Assembly (NCBI RefSeq): GCF_029714405.1
Contig: NZ_CP121651.1
Span: forward strand, 744,001-808,000
Source: Bradyrhizobium sp. CB82
GTDB taxonomy: Bacteria > Pseudomonadota > Alphaproteobacteria > Rhizobiales > Xanthobacteraceae
Length of the DNA: 64,000 nucleotides
Reading direction: 5' to 3'
In this document: one piece after another, positions 9,301-18,045 of the stretch
Layout: each line of letters begins with the position of its first letter
Position numbering within the stretch: the stretch's first letter is position 1
Position numbers and translations under genes: made by a program
Notes under the pieces: model-generated
The model's input: the letters and a program-made list of their open reading frames with translations, nothing else
Database searches by the model: none
What the model was told of the DNA's origin: nothing

Positions 9301-10329
9301 TCATGCGGCAACCGCTTCGGCGGTCGCGACATGAGGCATCACGTTCTCGGCGAAGCGACGGACCGAGGCCACGGCCTCCGTATGGGGCATGGTTCCGAAC
9401 ATGAAGCTGCCGATCACGTAGTTCACCCCTCCGGCCGCAACTTGATCGGAAAGCGCTTGCGCGACGGTTCTGGCCGACCCAGCAATGGCATGGCCGGATT
9501 CGGCAAGCTGATCGAAAGCAGGCGGCAGTTTGGCGTTGACGGGCTGCGTTCCGTGCTTGCGCCACAGCTTGATGAAGTTTTCGTAGAAGGCCGGCCAGGC
9601 TTTCCGACCCAGTTCGTGCGCCTCGCGATCCGTCTCGCCGACGATGATGTAGCGATTGATGCCGATGAGCGGTGACGGGTTCGATTGCACACCGGCCGCG
9701 GCCACTTCGTCGCGATATTGATCCGAGATCGCGCGCACGCGGGACACCGGCCCGCCGCAGACGACATTCACACCATTGCGCGCCGGCCAGACGACTGAAT
9801 CGGGCGAGCCGACGGCGTACCACATGGGCGGGCGCGGCCGCTGAAGCGGCTTCATTTCCACGACGTAGTCGTTCAGGCTCCAGAACTCCCCAGTGGTTGT
9901 GACGGTCTCCTGCGTGAAACAGCGCTGGATCGTGTCGAATGCCTCGGCGTACATCCTGGCAGCCTTCGTGGAATCGATCCCGAGCGCATCGAGCTCGTGG
10001 GGCGAGGCGCCACGGCCGATCCCGAACTCGAAGCGTCCACCGCTCAAATGATCGAGAATGCAGATCTCTTCATAGAGCCGCGCGGGATGATAGGTCGGCA
10101 GCAGGTAGACAAGCGGGCAGAGTCTCAATCGCTTCGTCCGCTGGGCCAGAGCCGCCATCCACACGCTCGGCGAGGGCGTCATGCTCAGCGAGGTGCCGTG
10201 GTGCTCGCTCATGTGGAAGGCGTGAAAACCCAGACGATCGTAGAGCTCGGCGAGAGCAAGCCGCTTCTCGTATTGCTCTGCCAAGGGAAGGCCGGAACGG
10301 TCGTTCTGGTCGAAGACACCGAATTTCAT
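9301..10329 (-). CDS. LLM-class flavin-dependent monooxygenase (bacterial luciferase-like)
   Basis: Read from ATG at 10329 (MKFGVFDQNDRSGLP), this is a 342-residue TIM-barrel monooxygenase. Conserved points are FHAFHMSEHHG near residue 43, LCPLVYLLPTYHP, and GGRFEFGIGRG around residue 105. AAAGGA lies about 10 bases upstream of the chosen start; a longer in-frame extension to 10620 runs into the VOC gene and is not credible. With the flavin reductase downstream it forms a two-component system that inserts one oxygen atom, as in Baeyer-Villiger or hydroxylation reactions. Its neighbours (VOC, hydrolase, crotonase) suggest oxidative opening of an organic acid or ester. Confidence 0.9.
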   Translation of the reverse strand: MKFGVFDQNDRSGLPLAEQYEKRLALAELYDRLGFHAFHMSEHHGTSLSMTPSPSVWMAALAQRTKRLRLCPLVYLLPTYHPARLYEEICILDHLSGGRFEFGIGRGASPHELDALGIDSTKAARMYAEAFDTIQRCFTQETVTTTGEFWSLNDYVVEMKPLQRPRPPMWYAVGSPDSVVWPARNGVNVVCGGPVSRVRAISDQYRDEVAAAGVQSNPSPLIGINRYIIVGETDREAHELGRKAWPAFYENFIKLWRKHGTQPVNAKLPPAFDQLAESGHAIAGSARTVAQALSDQVAAGGVNYVIGSFMFGTMPHTEAVASVRRFAENVMPHVATAEAVAA

Positions 10330-10385
10330 GATGAGCATCCTTTCGCGTGGCACCATTGACGCATGACTGGACCTGGCCGTGGGAC

Positions 10386-10736
10386 TTAGCTGCCTTGCCG
10401 GACATGGAGTTGGAACAGGTTGTTCTCGGGATCGGCGAAAGTTGCGACGCTGCCGTGCGAACCCATGTCGCGGGTCGCAAGATGGCGCCCACCGAGCCGC
10501 TCGATCCGCTGCGCGGTCAGGTCGACCGCATTGAAAACGACGATGCTGCCGCGCGCGCCTTGCGCAGCCTCGGCGCGTGAGCTCAGCGCAAACGAAACCT
10601 GCCCGGCCCTGAACTGACACCGGTTATCGCGATCCCGGAATGCCAACGGCAAATCGAGCGCGCTCGCGTAGAAGGCCTGCATGAAATTCATGTCGTTGGC
10701 GACCGTGTAGACGGTCCGGATTGTGCCGAGGGACAT
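10386..10736 (-). CDS. VOC family protein (glyoxalase/bleomycin resistance/dioxygenase fold)
   Basis: Translation from ATG at 10736 gives 116 residues with the VOC beta-alpha-beta-beta-beta pattern: TVYTVANDMNFMQAFYASAL at the front and VATFADPENNLFQLH at the end, the latter holding the Glu/His-type metal region. An upstream in-frame extension to 11048 overlaps the divergent IclR gene and is unlikely. It heads the operon that continues into the LLM monooxygenase 56 bases downstream. Single-domain VOC proteins of this kind include isomerases, lyases and binding proteins; the reaction is not evident. Confidence 0.85.
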   Translation of the reverse strand: MSLGTIRTVYTVANDMNFMQAFYASALDLPLAFRDRDNRCQFRAGQVSFALSSRAEAAQGARGSIVVFNAVDLTAQRIERLGGRHLATRDMGSHGSVATFADPENNLFQLHVRQGS

Positions 10737-10747
10737 CGTTTCCTCAT

Positions 10748-10764
10748 ATTCAATATAGTTGAAT
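10748..10764. promoter_or_regulatory. Palindrome in the VOC/IclR divergent promoter
   Basis: ATTCAA-TATAG-TTGAAT is a perfect 6-5-6 inverted repeat in an A/T-rich 111-base gap between the divergent VOC operon and the IclR gene. It lies 12 bases upstream of the VOC start codon. A site for the adjacent IclR protein, repressing the operon and possibly itself, is the simplest reading. This is inference from position and symmetry. Confidence 0.5.
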
Positions 10765-10847
10765 ACATAGCTTATTGTTGTATACTGCGCTCGTTGTACG
10801 TTTGTGTCAATCTGGGTCGCGATGATGTGATCAGTCGAAGGAAGCAC

Positions 10848-11630
10848 ATGCAGGAGAAGCAGCCGCGCCGAGGCATTCAGTCGGTCGAAATCGCCTTTCG
10901 GATTCTGAGCGTCATCCAAACGAGCCAGCATGCGATGGCCTTGAAGGACATCGCGCCGCTGGCGGGCCTGACGGCGAGCGCCGCAAACAACTACCTCGTC
11001 AGCCTGGTGAGGACCGGGCTTGCTGCCGCCGACGACAAACCGGGGCACTACCGCCTGGGCCCCGCGGCGCTGTCGCTTGGCGTCAGCGCGATACAGCAGA
11101 TCGACGGCTTCGAGATCGTCCGGCGCGAAGTCACGAGCCTGCGCGATGCGACGAAGCGAAGCGCGGCCGTCACCACCTGGAGCGATGACGGCCCGCTCAG
11201 CCTGTTCAAGCAGGACGGCGATCAGCGCGGCGCCTTTGAATTTCGTACCGGGCTGATCCCGATGCTGGGTTCTGCGGCCGGGAAAATCTATGCGGCCCGA
11301 CTGCCGTCAAACCTGACGACGCCCCTGATCGAGCGGGAATGGGCCGCGGTGATCGGTGGCAAGGCAGACGTCGCAAAATTCAGGGAGGATGCAGCGCGTG
11401 AGCTGAAGCGAAAGGGTTATACGACCATCGTCCGCTCCGACCTGACCGGCTACGTCTCCATCGCCGCCCCGGTTCTCGACTGGAACGGCGATGTTCGCTT
11501 TACCCTCAGTCTGGCCGGCACCAGGGCTTCGATGAAGATAGAGCCTTCGAGCGATCAGGTGAAAGCACTGCTTGCCGCTGCAACGAGCGCAACGCAAGCG
11601 CTTGGCGGCAAAGCCATCGGCCACGACTAG
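10848..11630 (+). CDS. IclR family transcriptional regulator
   Basis: From ATG at 10848 (GAAGGAAG just upstream) this is 260 residues; an earlier GTG-type start at 10794 would lie within the palindromic promoter and is less likely. The winged helix-turn-helix is at residues 11-65 (QSVEIAFRILSVIQ, then LKDIAPLAGLTASAANNYL), followed by the IclR effector domain to about 250 (YTTIVRSDLTGYVSIAAPV). It is divergent from the VOC-LLM-flavin reductase-hydrolase-crotonase operon and is the obvious local regulator. IclR proteins typically sense pathway intermediates of aromatic or acid catabolism. Confidence 0.9.
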   Translation: MQEKQPRRGIQSVEIAFRILSVIQTSQHAMALKDIAPLAGLTASAANNYLVSLVRTGLAAADDKPGHYRLGPAALSLGVSAIQQIDGFEIVRREVTSLRDATKRSAAVTTWSDDGPLSLFKQDGDQRGAFEFRTGLIPMLGSAAGKIYAARLPSNLTTPLIEREWAAVIGGKADVAKFREDAARELKRKGYTTIVRSDLTGYVSIAAPVLDWNGDVRFTLSLAGTRASMKIEPSSDQVKALLAAATSATQALGGKAIGHD

Positions 11631-11685
11631 CCGACGGTCGAGATCCGCCAAGCCGGCGTGCCCGGCGCCGAACGCAAACCCGTAC

Positions 11686-13299
11686 TCACATCCGAAAATT
11701 CTTCTGGATCGCCTTGTCGAGCGTCCCGCCGCCAACGAAGCGCTGACGCAACTCGCGCTTTAGCAGCTTGCCGGACGGATTCTTCGGCAGGCTGTCGACG
11801 AAGACGACGCGCTTGGGCACCTTGAAATGCGCCATTGAACCTGCGCAATGCTTGATGACCGCGTCCTCGTCGAGCCGCTCGCCGGTCTTCACCACGACGA
11901 TCGCGGTCACCGCCTCGATCCAGCGCGGATCGGGCAGGCCGACGATCGCGACCTCGGAGACTGCTGGTATTTTATAGATCGTCTCCTCGACCTCGCGGCT
12001 GGCGACGTTCTCGCCGCCGGTCTTGATCATGTCCTTCACGCGGTCGACGACGGTGATGTAGCCCTCCGCATCGACGGTGGCGAGATCGCCGGAGTGAAAC
12101 CAGCCGCCGGCGAACGCCGCCGCCGTTTTCACTGGATCGTTGTAGTAGCCGGACAGAAGATGCGGCGAGCGGTGCACAATCTCGCCGATCTCACCGACCT
12201 TCACATCCTCCATCGCGGTGTTGACCACGCGCGTCTCGACATTGATCGTTGGCTTGCCGGCGGAGCCTGCCTTACGAAGCTGATCCTCGGGCTGAAGCAC
12301 GGTCGCGAGCGGCGCGATCTCGGTCTGGCCGTAGAAGTTCCAGAACTTCACATTCGGCAGCCGCCGCTGCAATTCGAGCAGCACCTCCACCGGCATGATC
12401 GAGGCGCCGTAATAGCCCTTCTGCAGGGTCGACAGATCGGTCTTGTCGAAATTGGGCGAACGCAGCATGGCGATCCAGATCGTCGGCGGCGCGAAGAAGG
12501 CGGTGATCTTGTGGGCCTGGATCAGCGCGAGAATATTGTCGGCGGTCGGCTTGCCCGTGATCACACCGGACGCCGCGAGATAGATCTGCGGCCCCAGGAA
12601 CACGTCGAGCTGGGCGCAGTGATAGAGCGGCAGCGCGTGCAGCACGTTGTCGTCGGCGCTCATGCCGCCATCGATGATGCAGCTCACATACTGCCACATC
12701 ACCGCTTCATGGGTCAGCATCGCGCCCTTGGGCAGCGATTCCGTGCCGCTGGTGTAGACGATCTGCGCGAGATCGCGGCTGTCGACGGAGGCATCGACGA
12801 ACGAGCTGTCGGCATCGAGGAGGTCGTCGAAGGTCGTGAGCCCCGCCGGCGGCGGCGCCGGATCCTCCCCCGGCAGCCAGATCAGCTTTTCGACCGCGCA
12901 ATCCTTGCCGCTTGCGGCGCGCGCAGCATCGACGAAATCGGGACCGGTTGCGAGCAGCTTTGCGCCGGAACTCTTCAGGATGAAATTGATCTCATCCGGA
13001 TTGAGCATGAAATTGATCGGCACCAGCACCGCGCCGATCCGCACCACAGCGAAACGAAGCGCGGCGAAGGCGTGCGAATTGCGCGACAGCACGGCGAGAC
13101 GATCGCCTTTCCTGATGCCGAGGCCGAGCAGGCCGCGGGCGAGCCGGTTGCAGATCGCATCCAGCTCGGCAAAGGTCCAGCGCACGGCGCCGCAGCTCAA
13201 GGCGAGCTTGTTCGGCTCGCGTTGCGCGGAGCGGCGCAGGAGATCGCCGATCGAATGCTCGCGGGCTTTCGCGATGATCCGTGTGAGGTCTTGGGTCAT
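11686..13299 (-). CDS. Acyl-CoA synthetase / fatty-acid--CoA ligase (AMP-forming)
   Basis: A 537-residue ANL-superfamily ligase from ATG at 13299 (MTQDLTRIIAKAR). It has the P-loop YTSGTESLPKGAMLTH, in which Glu takes a place usually filled by Thr, the A5 motif FYGQTEIAPL, the hinge region SGDLATVDAEGY, VKDMIKTGGENVAS, and the catalytic Lys in PKNPSGKLLKREL. It would activate a carboxylic acid to its CoA thioester. It is divergent from the Liv importer, and a shared TCCATATGGT element (13382-13391) lies between them, so the imported acid may be its substrate. An in-frame extension to 13386 reaches into that promoter and is rejected. Confidence 0.9.
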   Translation of the reverse strand: MTQDLTRIIAKAREHSIGDLLRRSAQREPNKLALSCGAVRWTFAELDAICNRLARGLLGLGIRKGDRLAVLSRNSHAFAALRFAVVRIGAVLVPINFMLNPDEINFILKSSGAKLLATGPDFVDAARAASGKDCAVEKLIWLPGEDPAPPPAGLTTFDDLLDADSSFVDASVDSRDLAQIVYTSGTESLPKGAMLTHEAVMWQYVSCIIDGGMSADDNVLHALPLYHCAQLDVFLGPQIYLAASGVITGKPTADNILALIQAHKITAFFAPPTIWIAMLRSPNFDKTDLSTLQKGYYGASIMPVEVLLELQRRLPNVKFWNFYGQTEIAPLATVLQPEDQLRKAGSAGKPTINVETRVVNTAMEDVKVGEIGEIVHRSPHLLSGYYNDPVKTAAAFAGGWFHSGDLATVDAEGYITVVDRVKDMIKTGGENVASREVEETIYKIPAVSEVAIVGLPDPRWIEAVTAIVVVKTGERLDEDAVIKHCAGSMAHFKVPKRVVFVDSLPKNPSGKLLKRELRQRFVGGGTLDKAIQKNFRM

Positions 13300-13373
13300 T
13301 CCAGCTCCCTTCTCTTGACTGTTCCCTTGCCTGTTCGCCGGTTCGGCGCAGGTCGGCTTTTTCCACGTCTTGC

Positions 13374-13403
13374 ATAATTTTTCCATATGGTCTATTTTGT
13401 ATC
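13374..13403. promoter_or_regulatory. Candidate operator copy A (ligase/Liv divergent promoter)
   Basis: Core TCCATATGGT at 13382-13391 is flanked by A/T-rich sequence on both sides (ATAATTTT before, CTATTTTGTAT after). It is 82 bases from the ligase start and 65 from the Liv binding-protein start. Three related copies lie at 17995, 23934 and 24033. Here the A/T tail occurs in both orientations, suiting a divergent promoter. Confidence 0.5.
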
Positions 13404-13456
13404 AAGAGGTCCGCCAGAGACTTCGAGTAAGTCACCTTCCAGGGAGGATTGACGGC

Positions 13457-14620
13457 ATGATCGCCAGATTCGTGATCGTCGCCGCGGCGATGCTCGCCGC
13501 CACTGTTTCAGCTCGTGCAGAGGACCGGCCGCTCAAGATCGGCTGGCTCATGAGCTATACCGGTCCGGGCGCGGCCGCCGGTGCCGCATCCGATGCGGCA
13601 ATTGAGGTGTTCTTCCAGAAGTGCGGCAAGTCGGTCGCCGGTCGCAAGGTCGAGATCATCAAGCGCGATACCACGGGCCCGGCACCCGACGTCGCTCGCC
13701 GTCTCGCTCAGGAATTGATCGTGGGTGAGAAGGTCGATTTCCTCGCCGGAATGGACTTTACGCCGAATACGATGGCCGTAGCGCCGCTCTCGACCTCCGC
13801 CAAGGTGCCACTCCTCATCGTGAATTCCGCGACCTCTGGCATCCTGACCAAACATCCCTATGCCGTCCGGTTCGGCTTCACGACGACGGAAATGGCGCAG
13901 CAGCTTGCGGCCTATGCGAGCAAACAAGGGGTGAAATCTGTCTATACGTTCGTGCAGGAGTTCGAACCCGGCCTTGATGCCGAGGCGATGTTCATTCGCG
14001 AATATAAGGCGGCGGGTGGCACCATTGCAGGCTCCGTGCGAGCTCCGCTCAAGGCCACCGACTTTTCGGCCTACATCCAGAGGATCAAGGACGCCAATCC
14101 CGAGGCGGTCTTCGTGTTCATGACCGCGAGCGAGCTCCCGCCGATCTTCCTTCGCCAGTTCAAGGAGGCCGGGCTCGATCCCGCGAAAATCATCGGCATC
14201 GGCGACATCACCGACGAAGCCTCGCTCCCCTCGGCTGGTGACGCAGCATTGGATGTCGTGACCGCCTTCCATTATACGCAAACCCACGATTCAGCGGCCA
14301 ACAAGGAATTCACCCAGGCGTTCAAGGCGATCGCACCGGAGCGTCCCGTGAGTTTCGTGCCGGTCGTCACCTACGACGTGCTTCGGGCTATCTATCAGGT
14401 GGTCGAAGCCCAGAAGGGCGACCTCAATCCCGACCGGACCATGGAGCTTCTGAAACAGACGAAGTTCGAGAGTCCGCGCGGGCCGATTTCGATTGATCCT
14501 GCGACCCGCGACATCGTCCAGACGGTCTATTTCCGCAAGGTCGAGAAGCGCGACGGACAGGTTGTCAACGTCGAATTCGCATCCACAGCCGACGTCAAGG
14601 ATCCAGGTTCGGCACGCTAG
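13457..14620 (+). CDS. Branched-chain-amino-acid-type ABC transporter substrate-binding protein
   Basis: A 387-residue periplasmic protein from ATG at 13457, with AGGGAGG 9 bases upstream. Residues 1-22 (MIARFVIVAAAMLAATVSARA) form a Sec signal peptide with cleavage after ARA. The mature part is a LivK/Leu-Ile-Val-binding type I fold (KIGWLMSYTGPGAAAG, then VDFLAGMDFTPNTMAVAPL). In soil alphaproteobacteria many members bind aromatic acids rather than amino acids, and the setting among CoA ligase, P450 and ring-cleavage genes favours that. First gene of a five-gene importer operon. Confidence 0.92.
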   Translation: MIARFVIVAAAMLAATVSARAEDRPLKIGWLMSYTGPGAAAGAASDAAIEVFFQKCGKSVAGRKVEIIKRDTTGPAPDVARRLAQELIVGEKVDFLAGMDFTPNTMAVAPLSTSAKVPLLIVNSATSGILTKHPYAVRFGFTTTEMAQQLAAYASKQGVKSVYTFVQEFEPGLDAEAMFIREYKAAGGTIAGSVRAPLKATDFSAYIQRIKDANPEAVFVFMTASELPPIFLRQFKEAGLDPAKIIGIGDITDEASLPSAGDAALDVVTAFHYTQTHDSAANKEFTQAFKAIAPERPVSFVPVVTYDVLRAIYQVVEAQKGDLNPDRTMELLKQTKFESPRGPISIDPATRDIVQTVYFRKVEKRDGQVVNVEFASTADVKDPGSAR

Positions 14621-14628
14621 GTGACGCG

Positions 14629-15492
14629 ATGCTTGGCTTCGTCAATATCCTGCTTGGCGGCATTGCCTACGGATTCGTGCTGTTCCTGATGGCCGGCGGA
14701 CTCTCGATCACGCTTGGCCTCATGGGATTCGCCAACATGGCCCACGCCGCGCTGGCGATGGTTGGCGGCTACACGGCCGCGTTGCTGATCGGCAAGGCCG
14801 GCTGGCCCTTCCTGGCCGCCGTCGCCACGGCAGGTGCAACAGCGGCGCTGACGGGGGCGATCCTGGAACGTACCCTGTTCCGACGGCTTTATCAGGCATC
14901 CGAGCTCGAGCAGGTCTTGCTCACGATCGGCGTCGTGTACGTCGCGATCGCAGCCGCAACCTTCCTCGTCGGGCCCGAGCAGATGGCAATCGCGGTGCCC
15001 GCCTGGCTGGACGGCAATCTCCACCTTGGACCGGTCGATCTCAACCGCTATCGCCTCTTCCTGATCGTCTCCGGCCTTGTGCTGCTCGTCTCGCTGGTCC
15101 GCCTTATCGATCACACCACGTTCGGCGCCAAGATCAGGGCGGCCGTCTTCAACCGCCGGATGACGGCATCATGCGGTATCGATGTCGACAAGCTCTATGC
15201 GCTGGCCTTCGCACTCGGATCGGCGCTTGCCGGGATCGGGGGCGCGCTTAGCGTCAAATTGCTCGGATTGGATCCCAACTTCCCGATCAAGTTCTTGACC
15301 GAGCTGTTGATCGTCGTCAGCGTCGGCGGGCTGGGCTCGCTGCGCGGAACGTTTCTCGCCGCGATGTTGTTCGGGATCATCGATGTCGTCGGCAAGTACC
15401 TGCTGCCCGAGATCGGGGCCTTCATCATCTACGCCACTGCGCTTGCGTTGCTGACCGTACGACCGCAGGGCCTCATTGGGCGTCCGCGATGA
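14629..15492 (+). CDS. livH: ABC transporter permease LivH-type
   Basis: A 287-residue inner-membrane permease with about eight hydrophobic segments, opening LGFVNILLGGIAYGFVLFLMA and carrying the LivH signature GGLGSLRGTFLAAMLFGIID near the C-terminus (split here by function as GGLGSLRGT and AAMLFGIID). It starts 8 bases after the binding-protein stop and its end overlaps the start of livM by 4 bases. It forms the translocation pore with LivM. Confidence 0.92.
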   Translation: MLGFVNILLGGIAYGFVLFLMAGGLSITLGLMGFANMAHAALAMVGGYTAALLIGKAGWPFLAAVATAGATAALTGAILERTLFRRLYQASELEQVLLTIGVVYVAIAAATFLVGPEQMAIAVPAWLDGNLHLGPVDLNRYRLFLIVSGLVLLVSLVRLIDHTTFGAKIRAAVFNRRMTASCGIDVDKLYALAFALGSALAGIGGALSVKLLGLDPNFPIKFLTELLIVVSVGGLGSLRGTFLAAMLFGIIDVVGKYLLPEIGAFIIYATALALLTVRPQGLIGRPR

Positions 15493-16487
15493 CCGACATC
15501 ACGCTCGATCTCGCGCGAATGATGGTCGCGCGCCGCGCGCGGTGGACCGCCGTCGAGATCGCGTTCTGGGTAGCGGCCGCGGCCTGCTACTTTCTCTTTC
15601 CGGCCAAGCTCGTCCTGTTGACCCAGATGCTGATCGGCGGCCTCTTTGCCATGTCGCTCGATCTGTTGCTGGGCTATGGCGGGATCCCGTCGTTCGGCCA
15701 TGCCGCCTTTTTCGGACTGGGCGCCTATGCAGCGGGACTGCTCGCCGCCCACGGCTGGGGCGAACCACTCTCCGGTGTTCTCTTCGGCGGGCTGGCCGCC
15801 GGCGGACTCGGACTTGCGTTCAGCTCCGTGATCGCCAAGGTGCGTGGCGCGGCGGTGCTGATGGTCACGCTGTGCATCGGGCTGCTGCTGTTCGAGGCCG
15901 CAAGCCGCATGCCGTGGCTAACCGGCGGCGATACCGGGTTGCAAGGCATCGACATGTGGCCGCTGCTGGGCCTCTTTGAATTCGATCTCTTCGGCCGGAC
16001 CGCGTTCTGGTACGCCTACGCCGTCTCCTTCCTGCTCTATCTGGCGGCCCGGCGCTATGTTCATTCGCCCGAAGGGCTCGCGTTGAAGGGGATACGCGAG
16101 AACCACGATCGCGTTCCCATGCTCGGCGTATCGACCGCCCGCCGCAAGATGATCGCCTTCACGATCTCGGCGACCATCGCCGGCATGGCCGGTGCATTGC
16201 TCGCGCAGACCACCCAAATCGTCGCGTTGGAGACGTTGAGCTTCGAACGGTCGGTGGCTGCCCTGGTCATGCTGATCGTAGGCGGACTCGGCACGCTGAT
16301 CGGCGGCTTCATTGGCGCTGCGGCCTTCATCTGGGCGCGCGATGTGCTCTCCGCACTCAACCCCGTGTATTGGATGTTCTGGCTCGGGCTCATCTTGATC
16401 GCGCTCGTGCTGACGTCGCGCGGCGGCCTGGTCGGAACTCTGGCGCTGCTCGCGGACTACCTGGCGCGCAAGAGGCATCCACGATGA
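15489..16487 (+). CDS. livM: ABC transporter permease LivM-type
   Basis: A 332-residue permease. The ATG overlaps the livH stop as ATGA, and its own stop overlaps livG the same way. It contains the LivM pattern MSLDLLLGYGGIPSFGHAAF and the cytoplasmic coupling region RGIRENHDRVPMLG-like segment (here KGIRENHDRVPMLGV), then IVGGLGTLIGGFIGA. About ten hydrophobic segments are visible. It pairs with LivH. Confidence 0.92.
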   Translation: MTDITLDLARMMVARRARWTAVEIAFWVAAAACYFLFPAKLVLLTQMLIGGLFAMSLDLLLGYGGIPSFGHAAFFGLGAYAAGLLAAHGWGEPLSGVLFGGLAAGGLGLAFSSVIAKVRGAAVLMVTLCIGLLLFEAASRMPWLTGGDTGLQGIDMWPLLGLFEFDLFGRTAFWYAYAVSFLLYLAARRYVHSPEGLALKGIRENHDRVPMLGVSTARRKMIAFTISATIAGMAGALLAQTTQIVALETLSFERSVAALVMLIVGGLGTLIGGFIGAAAFIWARDVLSALNPVYWMFWLGLILIALVLTSRGGLVGTLALLADYLARKRHPR

Positions 16488-17236
16488 CTGCTCCAGCCCT
16501 CGAAACCAGAGCCCTTTGCAAGCAGTTTGGCGCCCTCAGGGTGACCAACGAGGTCAGCCTGCGGCTGAAGGTAGGCGGACGCCAAGCCTTGATTGGACCG
16601 AACGGCGCGGGAAAGAGCACACTGATCAATCTGCTCACCGGGGTGCTGGCGCCAAGCAGCGGCAGCATTCTGCTCAAGGGCGCGCCGATCAATCGCCTGA
16701 CCACCGATCAGCGTGTCGCGCTGGGCCTCGGCAGAACGTTCCAGATTAACGCGCTGTTTCCACATCTGTCGCCGCTGGAATCGATCATGCTGGCGGTGGC
16801 GCGGCGGAACGGCCGCCTCGGCCGGCCTCTCCAGGCGCTGCACGGAGAGTCCGAAACCACCGATGAAGCGTTCGCGCTGGCTTGCTCCGTCGGCCTCGGC
16901 CGAGACTGCCTGCGTCCGACCGCGGAGCTCGCCTACGGTCGCCAACGCCTGTTGGAGATCGCGCTCGCCCTCGCCGGCCGGCCACGGGTCCTGCTGCTGG
17001 ATGAACCGGCTGCGGGCGTTCCGGCCGGCGAGAGTTTTGAACTGATGCAGGCGATCGAAGCGCTGCCCCGCGAGGTCGCGATCCTTTTCATCGAACACGA
17101 TATGGATCTGGTCTTTCGATTTGCCGAGACCATCACCGTGCTCGTCGCAGGAACGGTATTGTGCGAGGGGACGCCGGGCGAGATCGCAAGGGATCCTGAG
17201 GTCCGCCGGGTCTATCTGGGAGTCGGCAGTGACTGA
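16484..17236 (+). CDS. livG: ABC transporter ATP-binding protein LivG-type
   Basis: A 250-residue ATPase starting at 16484 inside the end of livM. It has Walker A GPNGAGKST, a signature region AYGRQRLLEIALAL in which the usual LSxGxQ is reduced to LAYGRQ as is normal for LivG, Walker B VLLLDEPAAGV and the switch His in FIEHDMDLV. It energises the LivHM pore. An earlier in-frame start at 16370 lies within livM and lacks support. Confidence 0.92.
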   Translation: MTAPALETRALCKQFGALRVTNEVSLRLKVGGRQALIGPNGAGKSTLINLLTGVLAPSSGSILLKGAPINRLTTDQRVALGLGRTFQINALFPHLSPLESIMLAVARRNGRLGRPLQALHGESETTDEAFALACSVGLGRDCLRPTAELAYGRQRLLEIALALAGRPRVLLLDEPAAGVPAGESFELMQAIEALPREVAILFIEHDMDLVFRFAETITVLVAGTVLCEGTPGEIARDPEVRRVYLGVGSD

Positions 17237-17951
17237 GCCCTTGCTGGAGACCGAGAACCTCGACGTCGGCTACGGCGAGGGTGTCGTCGTCCATGGCCTG
17301 TCGCTGACGATCGCGGGTGGAGGCTCGCTCGCGCTTCTGGGCCGCAACGGCGCGGGAAAGTCGACCCTGATGCTCGCGATCGCCGGTCACCTCAGTCCGC
17401 GAGGAGGCCGGATTCGTTTCGGCGGCCAGGACATCACGACCATGCCGCCACACCAGCGCTGCCGCATGGGCATCGGTTGGGTGCCCCAGGGGCGCGAAGT
17501 GTTTGCGCCGCTGACCGTCGAAGAGAACCTGCGGATCGCTGCGACGCCGGGAACCTGGACGCTCGACCGCGTCTATGAGCTGTTCCCGAAGCTGAAGGAG
17601 CGGCGCACCAATTTCGGCAATCAATTGTCCGGAGGCGAGCAGCAAATGCTGGCCATCGGGCGCGCTCTGGTCACCAATCCGCGCCTTCTACTGCTGGACG
17701 AACCGCTGGAAGGCCTCGCGCCGGTCGTCGCGCAGGACGTCGCGCGTTGCATCACGGGAATCACGCAAAGTGGAAGCATCACAGTCGTCCTGATCGAGCA
17801 GCACGCCGCCTTCGCATTGGGACTGGCCCGGCATGCGGTCATCCTCGAACGAGGCGTGGCGGTCCGATCCGGGACGAGCAGCGCAGTCGCCGCCGACCGC
17901 GATGCGCTCGAGCAATACGTAGGTATCCGAAAGCCGGTCCGCGCCGCCTGA
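17229..17951 (+). CDS. livF: ABC transporter ATP-binding protein LivF-type
   Basis: The best start is GTG at 17229 (VTEPLLETENLDVGYG), overlapping the livG stop by 8 bases; this gives 240 residues, the usual LivF size. Walker A is GRNGAGKST, the signature LSGGEQQMLAIGRAL, Walker B LLLLDEPLEGLAP and the switch His in LIEQHAAF. It is the last gene of the importer. A 94-base gap with a candidate operator separates it from the P450 genes. Confidence 0.92.
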   Translation: MTEPLLETENLDVGYGEGVVVHGLSLTIAGGGSLALLGRNGAGKSTLMLAIAGHLSPRGGRIRFGGQDITTMPPHQRCRMGIGWVPQGREVFAPLTVEENLRIAATPGTWTLDRVYELFPKLKERRTNFGNQLSGGEQQMLAIGRALVTNPRLLLLDEPLEGLAPVVAQDVARCITGITQSGSITVVLIEQHAAFALGLARHAVILERGVAVRSGTSSAVAADRDALEQYVGIRKPVRAA

Positions 17952-17986
17952 AACAGGGGTACCGGCACGGACGATTGGCTTGCCCA

Positions 17987-18015
17987 TTATATTTTCCATA
18001 TGGTAGATTTAATCA
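17987..18015 (+). promoter_or_regulatory. Candidate operator copy B, upstream of the P450 pair
   Basis: Core TCCATATGGT at 17995-18004 is preceded by ATTATATTT and followed by AGATTTAATCA, 41 bases before the first P450 start codon. The core is identical to copy A. It implies that the P450s have their own promoter rather than only read-through from the Liv operon. Confidence 0.5.
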
Positions 18016-18045
18016 ACAGAAAACGACAAGAACCGGGAGGACCGC

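Noticed and set aside
11848..13377. 509-codon plus frame opposite the CoA ligase
   Set aside because: Shadow of the ligase gene; no family motif and low-complexity Asp/Arg/His composition.
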